Source: CAZDML01 sp964506645 (GTDB lineage: Bacteria > Elusimicrobiota > Elusimicrobia > 2-01-FULL-59-12). Taken from it: 39,987 nucleotides of DNA. A program made the translations under genes and the position numbers. A model generated the notes under the pieces. That model ran no database searches and was not told the origin of the DNA. It worked only from the letters and a program-made list of their open reading frames with translations. Location of the stretch: the NCBI GenBank assembly GCA_964506645.1, contig CAZDML010000007.1:1-39987 (forward strand). Direction: 5' to 3'. Shown piece by piece: positions 24,120 through 33,573 of this stretch. Every line of letters begins with the position of its first letter. The first letter of the stretch is position 1.

Positions 24120-24388
24120 GCGTTCTTCTCCAGAATTCGGGTAATGCGCCAGCGCTTCAACTTGGACAGAGGACGTGTTTCCATAATTTCAACGCGGTCG
24201 CCTGTATGCGATTCATTTTTCTCATCGTGCGCATGGAAGCGAGTCACGCGACGCATAATTTTTTGATAGCGTGGGTGCTTAAAACTCCAGGAGACCTGGA
24301 TCACGCGGGTCTTATCCATTTTGTCAGACACGACCACGCCGTCCTGCAATTTACGCGCCGAGCGAAATTCTTTCGTTGCTTGTTCCAT
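24116..24388 (-). CDS. rpsQ: 30S ribosomal protein S17
   Basis: A 90-residue S17 with the OB-fold block GVVVSDKMDKTRVIQVSWSF and GDRVEIMETRPLSKLKRW. The start is the ATG at 24388, coupled to the rpmC stop by TAATG. The longer reading to 24421 lies within rpmC. It stands between rpmC and rplN as in other S10/spc junctions. Confidence 0.97.
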   Translation of the reverse strand: MEQATKEFRSARKLQDGVVVSDKMDKTRVIQVSWSFKHPRYQKIMRRVTRFHAHDEKNESHTGDRVEIMETRPLSKLKRWRITRILEKNA

Positions 24389-24600
24389 TAGGCGGCTCCC
24401 TGCGCTTTCTGACGCATCCATGTTTTAATCCGCGCAATCTCACGCCGCTCCTGGCGAATCTGCATCGGGTTCTTAATCGGGTTATTGCTGTGGCGGAAAC
24501 GCAGACGAAACAGGCTTTCTTCGGTCTCACGAAGCCTGGCTTCCAGTTGCGGCACGGACATCGTGCCGAGATTTTCTTCTTTCTCTTTACGTTTCGCCAT
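24388..24600 (-). CDS. rpmC: 50S ribosomal protein L29
   Basis: A 70-residue two-helix protein at the tunnel exit. It has LEARLRETEESLFRLRFRH and NPMQIRQERREIARIKTW, typical of L29. The start is the ATG at 24600, one nt after the rplP stop, with the ribosome site inside rplP. An upstream ATG at 24624 is less likely. The first 10 residues form a charged lysine/glutamate tail. Confidence 0.95.
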   Translation of the reverse strand: MAKRKEKEENLGTMSVPQLEARLRETEESLFRLRFRHSNNPIKNPMQIRQERREIARIKTWMRQKAQGAA

Positions 24601-24601
24601 C

Positions 24602-25015
24602 TTAGTTTTCCTCACGCACAACAAATTTCGTTTTGATCGGCAGCTTATGAGCGGCCAAGGTCATCGCTTGCTGCGCTTCAGCAACTTGGAGACCTTCGAG
24701 TTCAAAAAGGATGCGACCCGGCTTCACAACAGCGACCCAAAACTCCGGAGCGCCCTTCCCTTTTCCCATACGGGTTTCGGCCGGCTTCTTAGAAATCGGT
24801 TTATCCGGAAAAATACGAACCCACACCTTACCGCCCTTCTTAATAAAGCGGGCGAGCGCCACACGAGAGGCTTCAATCTGCCGGCTGGTGATCCAGTGCG
24901 ATTCAAGCGCCTGCAAACCATACTGACCGAAATCAACATTCGTGCCGCCTTTGGCTTTTCCTTTAAGACGGCCGCGATGGGCTTTGCGGTACTTTACACG
25001 TTTGGGCATCAGCAT
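24602..25015 (-). CDS. rplP: 50S ribosomal protein L16
   Basis: A 137-residue L16 near the A site. It begins MPKRVKYRKAHRGRLKG (from Met3) and shows ALESHWITSRQIEASRVALAR and MGKGKGAPEFWVAVVKPGR. The start could be either Met1 (25015) or Met3. It lies one nt after rpsC. Confidence 0.97.
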   Translation of the reverse strand: MLMPKRVKYRKAHRGRLKGKAKGGTNVDFGQYGLQALESHWITSRQIEASRVALARFIKKGGKVWVRIFPDKPISKKPAETRMGKGKGAPEFWVAVVKPGRILFELEGLQVAEAQQAMTLAAHKLPIKTKFVVREEN

Positions 25016-25016
25016 A

Positions 25017-25793
25017 TTAAGCGTTTTCCTCGGTTGTCAGATCGTCTTCAATTTCAAGCTCTTTCGCGGGCACATCCAGAGCAGGAACGGGGGCCGGCGC
25101 TTCCGCCAGTTTCTCTAGTTCTTCTTTCGGGATGAGCTTCACTTCTTCCAAGAGATCTTCGCGAGTTTTCTTATAGAGCTCTTTCTTGAAAATCCAGGCC
25201 TTGCAGCCGATGCGCCCCATGGTGATATGGGCTTCGGCAAATCCGTAGTTAATGTCAGCACGCAGTGTCTGCAGAGGCACGCGGCCTTCTTTCATCCATT
25301 CCACACGAGCGATTTCGGCACCACCGAGGCGTCCCGACACACGCACTTTGATGCCAAGTGCGCCAGCCGCCATGGTTCGTTCAATCGTCTTCTTCATCAC
25401 ACGGCGGAAACCAATATTTTTTTCCAGCTGAGCAGCAATGCTTTCCGCCACGAGCTGAGCATCGAGTTCTGGACGCTTAATTTCCATGACGTTTACGAAC
25501 GCCTTACGGTCCGTCATTTTCTCAATGTCTTTACGCAAATTTTCAATGTCAGCACCCTTCTTGCCGATAACGATACCCGGGCGTGCCGTATAGATGTTCA
25601 CGCGGAGGTGTTTTCCAGCGCGTTCAATGGCCACTTTCGACACCATGGCACCTTCGAGCTTACGCTTTAAATAACCGCGGATACGGCGATCTTCTTCCAG
25701 AAGTTCCGGCATTTGGCGCAAATTGAACCACTTGGAATCCCAATCCTTGATGTAACCAAGACGTAAGCCTTCTGGATGAATTTTCTGTCCCAC
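25017..25793 (-). CDS. rpsC: 30S ribosomal protein S3
   Basis: A 258-residue S3 forming part of the mRNA entry channel and helicase site. The KH domain carries PGIVIGKKGADIENLRKD, and the C-terminal S3 domain ARVEWMKEGRVPLQTLRADINYG. After about residue 222 there is an acidic, Ala/Pro-rich tail longer than usual. No spacer separates it from rplV. Confidence 0.97.
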   Translation of the reverse strand: MGQKIHPEGLRLGYIKDWDSKWFNLRQMPELLEEDRRIRGYLKRKLEGAMVSKVAIERAGKHLRVNIYTARPGIVIGKKGADIENLRKDIEKMTDRKAFVNVMEIKRPELDAQLVAESIAAQLEKNIGFRRVMKKTIERTMAAGALGIKVRVSGRLGGAEIARVEWMKEGRVPLQTLRADINYGFAEAHITMGRIGCKAWIFKKELYKKTREDLLEEVKLIPKEELEKLAEAPAPVPALDVPAKELEIEDDLTTEENA

Positions 25794-26135
25794 TTAGTTA
25801 CCCTTTCCCTTTTGATCGCTGACCACAATCGTCATGTGCGCGGTGCGGTGGCGAATCGTTGCGCCGCGACCCATGGCATGCGCCCGCATTCGTTTAATTT
25901 GCGGACCCTGGCCGACCCATGCCTGACGGATATACCATTGTTCCGGGTTCTGCCCTTTGCCGGCATTGGCCATGGCACTAAAAAGTGTCTTTTCAACAAG
26001 CGGACGCGCACCCTTCTGCACGAGCTTCAGAGTTGCTAGCGCATGCGCAACCGACTTGCCGCGAACCAACATCAAGATCTGATCGATCTTGCGCGGAGAA
26101 ATACGAACGTATTGAACGTGAGCAACAGCTTCCAT
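25794..26135 (-). CDS. rplV: 50S ribosomal protein L22
   Basis: A 113-residue L22 lining the exit tunnel, with a beta-hairpin that contacts macrolides. The start is the ATG at 26135 (MEAVAHVQYVRISPRKIDQIL). The longer open frame to 26288 lies inside rpsS and is spurious. MRAHAMGRGATIRHRTAHMTIVV is the family C-terminus. Confidence 0.96.
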   Translation of the reverse strand: MEAVAHVQYVRISPRKIDQILMLVRGKSVAHALATLKLVQKGARPLVEKTLFSAMANAGKGQNPEQWYIRQAWVGQGPQIKRMRAHAMGRGATIRHRTAHMTIVVSDQKGKGN

Positions 26136-26145
26136 AAATTTATCC

Positions 26146-26433
26146 TTAGGTGAGCGCGTTGGCTTCTTTGGTATGCGCAGCGCCGTGGCCCTTAAAGAAC
26201 CGGGTCGGTGCGAACTCACCCAAACGATGCCCCACCATTTCTTCGGTGATGAAGACCGGCAAAAATTTGCGGCCGTTATGCACGGCAAAGGTCTGACCTA
26301 CGAACTCCGGAGTAATCGTGCAAGCGCGTGCCCAAGTTTTGATCGGCTTTTTGTCGCCAGCCTTGATCATCTTCTGAACTTTAAGAACAAGCTTTGCATC
26401 GAGATAGGGACCTTTTTTTGTTGAGCGACTCAT
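26146..26433 (-). CDS. rpsS: 30S ribosomal protein S19
   Basis: A 95-residue S19 of the 30S head. It starts MSRSTKKGPYLDAKLVLKV and has the TPEFVGQTFAVHNGRKFLPVFI and VGHRLGEFAPTRFFKGH signatures. It is nine nt after rplB and ten nt before rplV. Confidence 0.98.
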   Translation of the reverse strand: MSRSTKKGPYLDAKLVLKVQKMIKAGDKKPIKTWARACTITPEFVGQTFAVHNGRKFLPVFITEEMVGHRLGEFAPTRFFKGHGAAHTKEANALT

Positions 26434-26442
26434 AGTTTCCTC

Positions 26443-27279
26443 TTAGATTACTGTCACCGTCTGCTTCGAGCGGTGCTTCAAAATCATCCAATCCCACACT
26501 TTCTTCGTGCGGGTCTTGTAGCCTTTTGCCGGCTGATTCCATGGCGATCGAGGCTGGTTGTTTCCTTTGGATCGACCACGACCACCGCCATGCGGATGGT
26601 CCACAGCGTTCATCGCAGTTCCGCGAACAACCGGGCGGATACCTAGATGGCGACTGCGACCTGCATTACCTAAGATGCGGTTTTCATGATCGGTATTGCC
26701 GACTTGCCCCACCGTGGCCATGCAGTTCTTCAAAACTTGTCGAATTTCACCGGACGGCATACGCAACTGAACGAAATCACCTTCTTTCGCCATGATCTGG
26801 GCTTGCGCGCCAGCCGAGCGAATAAAGCGTCCACCGAGTCCTGGAATAAGCTCCACATTGTGAACCATCGTTCCTTCTGGAATCGCGTTGAGCGGCAAGG
26901 CATTACCGGGGCGGATATCGGCATCGGGACCCGCTTTCACGGTGTCGCCCACGCTCAAACCTTCGGCCGCCAGAATGTAGCGTTTGTCGCCGTTTGCAAA
27001 ATGGATAAGCGCAATACGTGCGCTGCGATTGGGATCGTATTCCAACGCAACGACCTTGCCCGGAATACCAGGATTATCGCGGCGGAAATCAATCTGGCGA
27101 TACGACCGCTTATGACCGCCCCCCTGATGACGAACGACCAAAAGACCAAAATTGTTACGGCCGGCGCGTTTGCGCATCCCGCGGGTCAAACGTTTTTCCG
27201 GCTCTTTTTTTGTCAGATTCGAAAAATCTTCAACCGTAATGAAACGGCGGGACGGTGTATAGGGTTTAAAGGATTTCAT
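26443..27279 (-). CDS. rplB: 50S ribosomal protein L2
   Basis: A 278-residue L2 needed for subunit joining and peptidyl transfer. It has the NFGLLVVRHQGGGHKRSYRQ segment, the SH3-like domain, and AMNAVDHPHGGGRGR with the conserved functional histidine. Length is normal. The ATG overlaps the rplW stop by four bases (ATGA). Confidence 0.98.
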   Translation of the reverse strand: MKSFKPYTPSRRFITVEDFSNLTKKEPEKRLTRGMRKRAGRNNFGLLVVRHQGGGHKRSYRQIDFRRDNPGIPGKVVALEYDPNRSARIALIHFANGDKRYILAAEGLSVGDTVKAGPDADIRPGNALPLNAIPEGTMVHNVELIPGLGGRFIRSAGAQAQIMAKEGDFVQLRMPSGEIRQVLKNCMATVGQVGNTDHENRILGNAGRSRHLGIRPVVRGTAMNAVDHPHGGGRGRSKGNNQPRSPWNQPAKGYKTRTKKVWDWMILKHRSKQTVTVI

Positions 27280-27575
27280 GATTGACCTTCTTCATGCACT
27301 TTGATTTCCTGACCGGCCTGCAGGGTAATAATGGCCTTCTTCCAATCCGGTCGATAAGCCCCCTGCGCATTACCCATACGGCGGAACTTACCGCGAACAA
27401 CCATGGTATTGACGCTTGCCACTTTCACTTTAAAAAGTGTCTGCACGGCGCGTTTAATGTCCTGCTTGCTCGAGTTGTTCGCGACGCGGAAAACGTACTG
27501 ATTGGCCTGCGCTTTCAGATTATTCGCGCGCTCCGTAATAACAGGCTTTTTGATGATGTTTAAAAGTGGGTTCAT
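27276..27575 (-). CDS. rplW: 50S ribosomal protein L23
   Basis: A 99-residue L23, the docking site for trigger factor and SRP at the tunnel exit. It begins NPLLNIIKKPVITERANNL and has VQTLFKVKVASVNTMVVRGKFR and RRMGNAQGAYRPDWKKAIITL, typical of the family. It overlaps rplB by four bases. Confidence 0.97.
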   Translation of the reverse strand: MNPLLNIIKKPVITERANNLKAQANQYVFRVANNSSKQDIKRAVQTLFKVKVASVNTMVVRGKFRRMGNAQGAYRPDWKKAIITLQAGQEIKVHEEGQS

Positions 27576-27578
27576 AAC

Positions 27579-28214
27579 TTAGCCTTTAGGGAATCGTTGA
27601 TCGAGAGCGGTAAGTGCGGGTTTGGTAAAGAGGAGAGACTGTGTCGCCATGACTTGCGTTGCGTTCAAGTTGCGAACTTCCACTAAACAGACATTGGGAA
27701 TGTTACGCATTGCGCGCTTCAAAGCATCGGATGGTTTATCAACGATGAGTAGCGCTTTCTTAGCTATGCCGGCTTTCGTCAAAATCTGATTGGCTTCAGA
27801 GGTTTTTCCGTTCTTCACATCAAATGATTCAAACACAGACACGGCGCCATCTCGAGTCTTTTCATAGAGAGCCGTTAAGAGAGCTAAATGCTTCTGCTGA
27901 TCCTGCAAACCGGTACGATAGGATCGAGGGCGAGGTCCAAAAATGATTCCGCCGCCGCGCCAAAGTGGGGAGCGAATAGAGCCAGAACGCGCATTCCCAG
28001 TCCCTTTCTGTTTCCAGGGCTTACGACCACCCCCGGAGACTTCTCCGCGTGTCTTGGTTGAAGACGTGCCCTGACGAAGGTTATTCGCATAGGCTACGAT
28101 TGCTTGATGCAACGTCCGGCGCGAGCCTTCAAACCCAAACAAATCTTCCGGGAGGGAAAACTTGCCTTTGGATTCACCCGTGTTCGAGAAAAGAGAGGTT
28201 TCGAGTTTAGACAT
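27579..28214 (-). CDS. rplD: 50S ribosomal protein L4
   Basis: A 211-residue L4 with a tunnel-lining loop (about 45-95: TRGEVSGGGRKPWKQKGTGN, then SIRSPLWRGGGIIFGP). In E. coli L4 represses the S10 operon from a leader. Here there is no leader space upstream of rpsJ, so that mode is unlikely. The ATG is coupled to rplC by TAATG. Confidence 0.97.
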   Translation of the reverse strand: MSKLETSLFSNTGESKGKFSLPEDLFGFEGSRRTLHQAIVAYANNLRQGTSSTKTRGEVSGGGRKPWKQKGTGNARSGSIRSPLWRGGGIIFGPRPRSYRTGLQDQQKHLALLTALYEKTRDGAVSVFESFDVKNGKTSEANQILTKAGIAKKALLIVDKPSDALKRAMRNIPNVCLVEVRNLNATQVMATQSLLFTKPALTALDQRFPKG

Positions 28215-28993
28215 TATTTGCCTGCCTTAGCGGCTGGTTTAGCAGCAGGAGCGGCACCTTTTGCCGGCTCTTTCTTTGCTGCTTTCTTGTGCTCTGACGC
28301 ATGAACGACACGCACTTTGACACGGCGGTTCGTCTGATGAATGGTTACCAGGCCTTCATCCGGACCAGGCACCGCACCGCGAACGAGCACTAAATTCTTT
28401 TCCAAAATCACTTTAACAACTTCCAGATGCTGAATCGTGGTTGTCTCCACTCCAAAATGGCCCGGAAAGCGCTTTCCTTTAAATACGCGCGCGGGATACG
28501 TATTGGAACCCGAAGACCCTGGTGCACGCTGACGATCAGACTGACCGTGAGTGCTGGGCCCGCCGCCAAAATTATGACGTTTTACCGCGCCGGCAAATCC
28601 ATGGCCCTTAGATGTCCCCTGGATGTCAACGTAATCACCCGGAGAAAACACGTCTGCTTGAAGCGTTTGTCCAACCGCAAAAGTTCCAGCCTGTTCGGTA
28701 CGAAATTCACGAAGCCACCGCGAAGCCGGAACATTGACTTTCTTAAATTGCCCCAAGTCCGGCTTATTCACGTTCTTCTCTTTCACTGGACCAAAAGCAA
28801 CCTGAATCGCGTTATAGCCGTTCTTGTCTTTGGTCAAAATGCGCGTGATATGGCACGGTCCAGCCAAAAGCACCGTAACCGGAATAACACGGCCATGGTC
28901 GTCAAAAATTTGGGTCATCCCCATCTTTTGAGCCAAAAGCGATTTAACAACAGATGTCTTCTTCTCGGCAGTTGCCGTTGCAGTGTCAGTCAT
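28214..28993 (-). CDS. rplC: 50S ribosomal protein L3 with C-terminal A/K tail
   Basis: A 259-residue L3, an early assembly protein near the peptidyl-transferase centre. The family block LLAQKMGMTQIFDDHGRVIPVTV starts at about residue 19 after a Thr/Ala-rich N-terminus. The central loop has HGFAGAVKRHNFGGGPSTHGQ, and GSSGSNTYPARVFKGKRFPGHFG follows. The last 25 or so residues are Lys/Ala/Pro repeats beyond the usual C-terminus. Confidence 0.97.
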   Translation of the reverse strand: MTDTATATAEKKTSVVKSLLAQKMGMTQIFDDHGRVIPVTVLLAGPCHITRILTKDKNGYNAIQVAFGPVKEKNVNKPDLGQFKKVNVPASRWLREFRTEQAGTFAVGQTLQADVFSPGDYVDIQGTSKGHGFAGAVKRHNFGGGPSTHGQSDRQRAPGSSGSNTYPARVFKGKRFPGHFGVETTTIQHLEVVKVILEKNLVLVRGAVPGPDEGLVTIHQTNRRVKVRVVHASEHKKAAKKEPAKGAAPAAKPAAKAGK

Positions 28994-29008
28994 GATTTAA
29001 ACTCTAAT

Positions 29009-29347
29009 TTAGGACGATTTAATTTCGACGTCTACGCCAGCGGGGAGATCTAACTTCATCAGCTCTTCCACAGTATTCGGGGTAGGTTCCGAGATATCGA
29101 TGAGTCGCTTATGAATGCGCATCTCAAACTGCTCACGTGATTTCTTATCGGTATGCGGAGACCGCAGCACCGTGTATTTCTTAATATTGACCGGCAAAAG
29201 GACCGGACCTGCCAGCACAGCACCCGTTCTCTTCACAACATCGACGATTTTCACAAGAGAATCATCAAGCATCTTATGGTCATAGGACCGCAAGCGGATT
29301 CGGATTTTAGGAGCGAGGGGTGGCTTTACAGCAGGAGCGGTTGTCAT
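29009..29347 (-). CDS. rpsJ: 30S ribosomal protein S10 (NusE)
   Basis: A 112-residue S10, which is also NusE in transcription antitermination. KIRIRLRSYDHKMLDDS starts at about residue 14, and GPVLLPVNIKKYTVLRSPHTDKKSREQFEMR is the family core. The gene is first of the S10 group. Only three nt separate it from tuf, so it has no S10-type leader of its own. Confidence 0.98.
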   Translation of the reverse strand: MTTAPAVKPPLAPKIRIRLRSYDHKMLDDSLVKIVDVVKRTGAVLAGPVLLPVNIKKYTVLRSPHTDKKSREQFEMRIHKRLIDISEPTPNTVEELMKLDLPAGVDVEIKSS

Positions 29348-29350
29348 GAC

Positions 29351-30547
<1,197 letters not shown>

Positions 30548-30566
30548 TTTTCTTTTCCTCCGCTAA

Positions 30567-32675
30567 TCAGGCAACCGTTGTCTTCGCGATAATTTCTTCA
30601 GCCACGTTCTTTGGAACTTCAGCATAATGACTGGGCTCCAAGTTGAACGACGCTCGACCCTGACTCAAACTGCGCACGGTCGTTGCGTACCCAAACATCT
30701 CCGCCAGTGGCACAATCCCGCGAATCGCACGCGCATTTCCGCGCTGTTCGTTCTCGTTGATCTGCGCGCGCCGCGAGTTTAAATCTCCGATGATCGTCCC
30801 CATATAATCTTCTGGGGTTACCACTTCAAATTTCATCACTGGCTCTAATAAGACAGGTTTAGCCTTCTTCGCGCCTTCTTTGAAGGCCATCGAAGCAGCT
30901 ATCTTAAACGCCATTTCTGAGGAATCGACGTCGGGGTAGGAACCGTCGAATACGGTACATTTTACATCAACGACAGGGTATCCTGCAAGTACCCCCCCCT
31001 CCATCGCTTCCACCACGCCTTTCTGCACGGCGGGAACGTATTCGCGAGGAATGGAGCCACCTTTTAATTTATCTTCAAATTCAAAATGCTTGCCGGCTTC
31101 GAGTGGTTCCAAAATGAGCCACACATGGCCATATTGACCGCGGCCACCGGTCTGACGAATATACTTCCCTTCAATTTCCACTTTATTGCGAATCGTTTCG
31201 CGGTAAGCAACCTGCGGACGACCCACATTGGCCTGCACATTGAACTCGCGCTTCATACGATCCACGAGAATTTCGAGGTGCAATTCGCCCATACCTGCAA
31301 TAATGGTTTGCCCCGTTTCTTCATCGGTGCGAACTCGGAAGGTCGGGTCTTCTTCAGCAAGACGATTGAGCGCGATGCCCAAGCGTTCTTCGTCAGCCTT
31401 CGATTTCGGTTCGATAGCTACGGCGATAACAGGTTCCGGGAAGTGCATCGATTCTAGGAGGACCGGCTTATCTTCAGCACATAGCGTGTTTCCGGTCGTC
31501 GTGTTCTTCAGACCAACCACAGCAGCGATATCGCCCGCGTACACTTCTTTGACATCTTCGCTCTTGTCGGCGTGCATACGAAGGAGCTGGCTGATACGCT
31601 CTTCCGAGTTCTTCGAAGTATTCTGGACGTAGCTGCCAGCCGCAAGCGTACCGGAGTAAACGCGGAAATAGGTCAGTTTTCGGCCGCCCGCACGCGGGTC
31701 AACCTGAATTTTGAACGCCAGAGCTGAGAACGGCTCACTGTCTTTCGGCAAGCGAACCAGGTCAACGCCGGTGGCGGGATCAGTCGCTTTGGTCGGCGGC
31801 ATGTCCACGGGTGACGGAAGATAATCACAGACGGCGTCAAGCAAAGGCTGCACGCCTTTGTTCTTATACGCCGTTCCACAGAGCACAGCACAGAATTTGC
31901 TGGTAATGGTGGCCTTACGAAGCGCGGCTTTGAGCTCGGCTTCGGAAATGGGTTTTCCATCGAGATATTTTGCCATGAGAGCATCGTCGTAATCGGCGAC
32001 TTTCTCAATGAGATGGGCATGAGCGGCTTCGGCTTTGGCTTTGAGATCCGCCGGGATTTCCTGGACTTCATACTGCGTGCCCAGCTTATCGCTGTTCCAC
32101 ACGAGCGCTTTCATTTTGACAAGATCAACGATCCCGATAAACTTATCTTCTGCTCCGATAGGGAGTTGTATGGGCACCGCATTGGCAGCGAGCTTATCGT
32201 GCATGGACGTGACGCACATGTCGAAATCGGCACCCACTTTATCCATTTTATTCATGAACGCCACGCGCGGGACGTGATACCGTTCACACTGGCGCCATAC
32301 GGTTTCGGACTGCGGCTCTACACCATTACCGGCATCAAATACGACGACGGCTCCATCGAGAACACGCAAAGATCGCTCCACTTCCATCGTGAAGTCTACG
32401 TGGCCCGGGGTATCAATAATATTGATCTGCTCATCGCGCCACGTACAATAAGTAGCCGCCGCGGTAATCGTGATCCCGCGCTCACGTTCCTGTTCCATCC
32501 AGTCGGTTGTCGTCGTCCCCTCGTGCACTTCGCCGATCTTATAAATACGTCCGGTGTAGTACAGAATACGTTCCGTGGTCGTCGTTTTCCCTGCGTCAAT
32601 ATGTGCACAGATACCGATATTTCGGATTTTTTCTACAGGATAACGTTGTGATGTTGCGTTTGTTTGGGAAGCCAT
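30567..32675 (-). CDS. fusA: Elongation factor G
   Basis: A 702-residue translocase GTPase. G1 is AHIDAGKTT (24-32), switch I QERERGITITAAA is canonical, G3 is DTPGHVDF and G4 NKMD. Domain IV has the GGRGQYGHVWL and GSIPREYVPAVQKGV blocks. Length is normal for a single EF-G. The 24-nt gap from rpsG holds no ribosome site on this strand. It instead contains CTCCTT, complementary to one, so initiation may rely on coupling or on an A/T-rich leader. Confidence 0.98.
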   Translation of the reverse strand: MASQTNATSQRYPVEKIRNIGICAHIDAGKTTTTERILYYTGRIYKIGEVHEGTTTTDWMEQERERGITITAAATYCTWRDEQINIIDTPGHVDFTMEVERSLRVLDGAVVVFDAGNGVEPQSETVWRQCERYHVPRVAFMNKMDKVGADFDMCVTSMHDKLAANAVPIQLPIGAEDKFIGIVDLVKMKALVWNSDKLGTQYEVQEIPADLKAKAEAAHAHLIEKVADYDDALMAKYLDGKPISEAELKAALRKATITSKFCAVLCGTAYKNKGVQPLLDAVCDYLPSPVDMPPTKATDPATGVDLVRLPKDSEPFSALAFKIQVDPRAGGRKLTYFRVYSGTLAAGSYVQNTSKNSEERISQLLRMHADKSEDVKEVYAGDIAAVVGLKNTTTGNTLCAEDKPVLLESMHFPEPVIAVAIEPKSKADEERLGIALNRLAEEDPTFRVRTDEETGQTIIAGMGELHLEILVDRMKREFNVQANVGRPQVAYRETIRNKVEIEGKYIRQTGGRGQYGHVWLILEPLEAGKHFEFEDKLKGGSIPREYVPAVQKGVVEAMEGGVLAGYPVVDVKCTVFDGSYPDVDSSEMAFKIAASMAFKEGAKKAKPVLLEPVMKFEVVTPEDYMGTIIGDLNSRRAQINENEQRGNARAIRGIVPLAEMFGYATTVRSLSQGRASFNLEPSHYAEVPKNVAEEIIAKTTVA

Positions 32676-32699
32676 AATAGTTTTAAGGAGTTAAGGGAA

Positions 32700-33179
32700 T
32701 TACCAGCGGTAGTGTGCAAATGCTTTATTTGCATCTGCCATCCGGTGGGTATCTTCTCGTTTCTTAATTGCTCCGCCTTCGCGGCGGCTCGCTGCCAAGA
32801 TTTCATCGGCCAACCGTTCATGGAACGGCTTGCCTGTTTTTTCGCGGGCAAATTGAATGATCCAGCGCATCGCAATCGCAGTTCCGCGTTCCGGACGGAC
32901 CTGAACGGGGACCTGATAGGTTGCACCGCCGACACGGCGCGGCTTCACTTCAACAAGCGGTTTCACGTTGTCGATCGCTCGATTAAAAACATTAATGGCT
33001 TCTTCTTTGGTCTTGTCTTTGATCATCGTAAACGACTTTTCAACAATACGTTCCGATTGGCTCTTCTTGCCCGAGAAGTTCAGACGGTTAACGAACCGAG
33101 AGAGCAGAACAGAGTCGTACTTAAAATGAGGGTCCGGAAGGGCCCGACGTTCACGTGGTTTTAAAGCTTTTCGAGGCAC
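32700..33179 (-). CDS. rpsG: 30S ribosomal protein S7
   Basis: A 159-residue S7, nucleator of 30S head assembly. It begins PRKALKPRERRALPDPHFKYDS and shows VGGATYQVPVQVRPERGTAIAMRWI and the C-terminal KREDTHRMADANKAFAHYRW. The start is a GTG at 33179 with an AGGAG site. It is 13 nt after rpsL. Confidence 0.97.
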   Translation of the reverse strand: MPRKALKPRERRALPDPHFKYDSVLLSRFVNRLNFSGKKSQSERIVEKSFTMIKDKTKEEAINVFNRAIDNVKPLVEVKPRRVGGATYQVPVQVRPERGTAIAMRWIIQFAREKTGKPFHERLADEILAASRREGGAIKKREDTHRMADANKAFAHYRW

Positions 33180-33192
33180 GAGAGTCTCCTAT

Positions 33193-33573
33193 TTACTTCG
33201 CCGCTTTCGGGCGCTTCGCGCCGTACTTTGAGCGACCTTGTTTTCGGTCCTGGACACCCGTGGCATCCAAAGTCCCGCGCACGATGTGATAACGCACACC
33301 AGGCAAATCTTTCACACGGCCGCCGCGAACGAGCACGATCGAGTGTTCCTGCAAATTGTGACCGACACCTGGAATATAAGACGTCACTTCGAAGCCGGAG
33401 GTGAGCTTCACGCGGGCCACTTTACGAAGAGCCGAGTTTGGTTTTTTCGGCGTCGTCGTATAGACGCGCGTACACACGCCGCGGCGCTGCGGACACGACA
33501 CGAGCGCAGGCGACTTGGTTTTCATGATGAGCGGCAAACGACCCGCCCGAACGAGCTGATTAACTGTAGGCAC
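33193..33573 (-). CDS. rpsL: 30S ribosomal protein S12
   Basis: A 126-residue decoding-centre protein. It shows CTRVYTTTPKKPNSALRK and RGGRVKDLPGVRYHIVRG. The lysines of both blocks are the wild-type, streptomycin-sensitive residues. The start codon is GTG, sharing its first base with the rpoC stop (TAGTG), so str genes are directly joined to rpoC. Confidence 0.98.
   Translation of the reverse strand: MPTVNQLVRAGRLPLIMKTKSPALVSCPQRRGVCTRVYTTTPKKPNSALRKVARVKLTSGFEVTSYIPGVGHNLQEHSIVLVRGGRVKDLPGVRYHIVRGTLDATGVQDRKQGRSKYGAKRPKAAK

Noticed and set aside
25794..26288. Extended rplV reading with 51 extra N-terminal residues
   Set aside because: The extension overlaps rpsS, does not resemble L22, and the ATG at 26135 gives a normal-length L22.
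29348..29350. An S10-type leader for L4 autoregulation upstream of rpsJ
   Set aside because: Only three bases separate tuf from rpsJ, so no leader exists.
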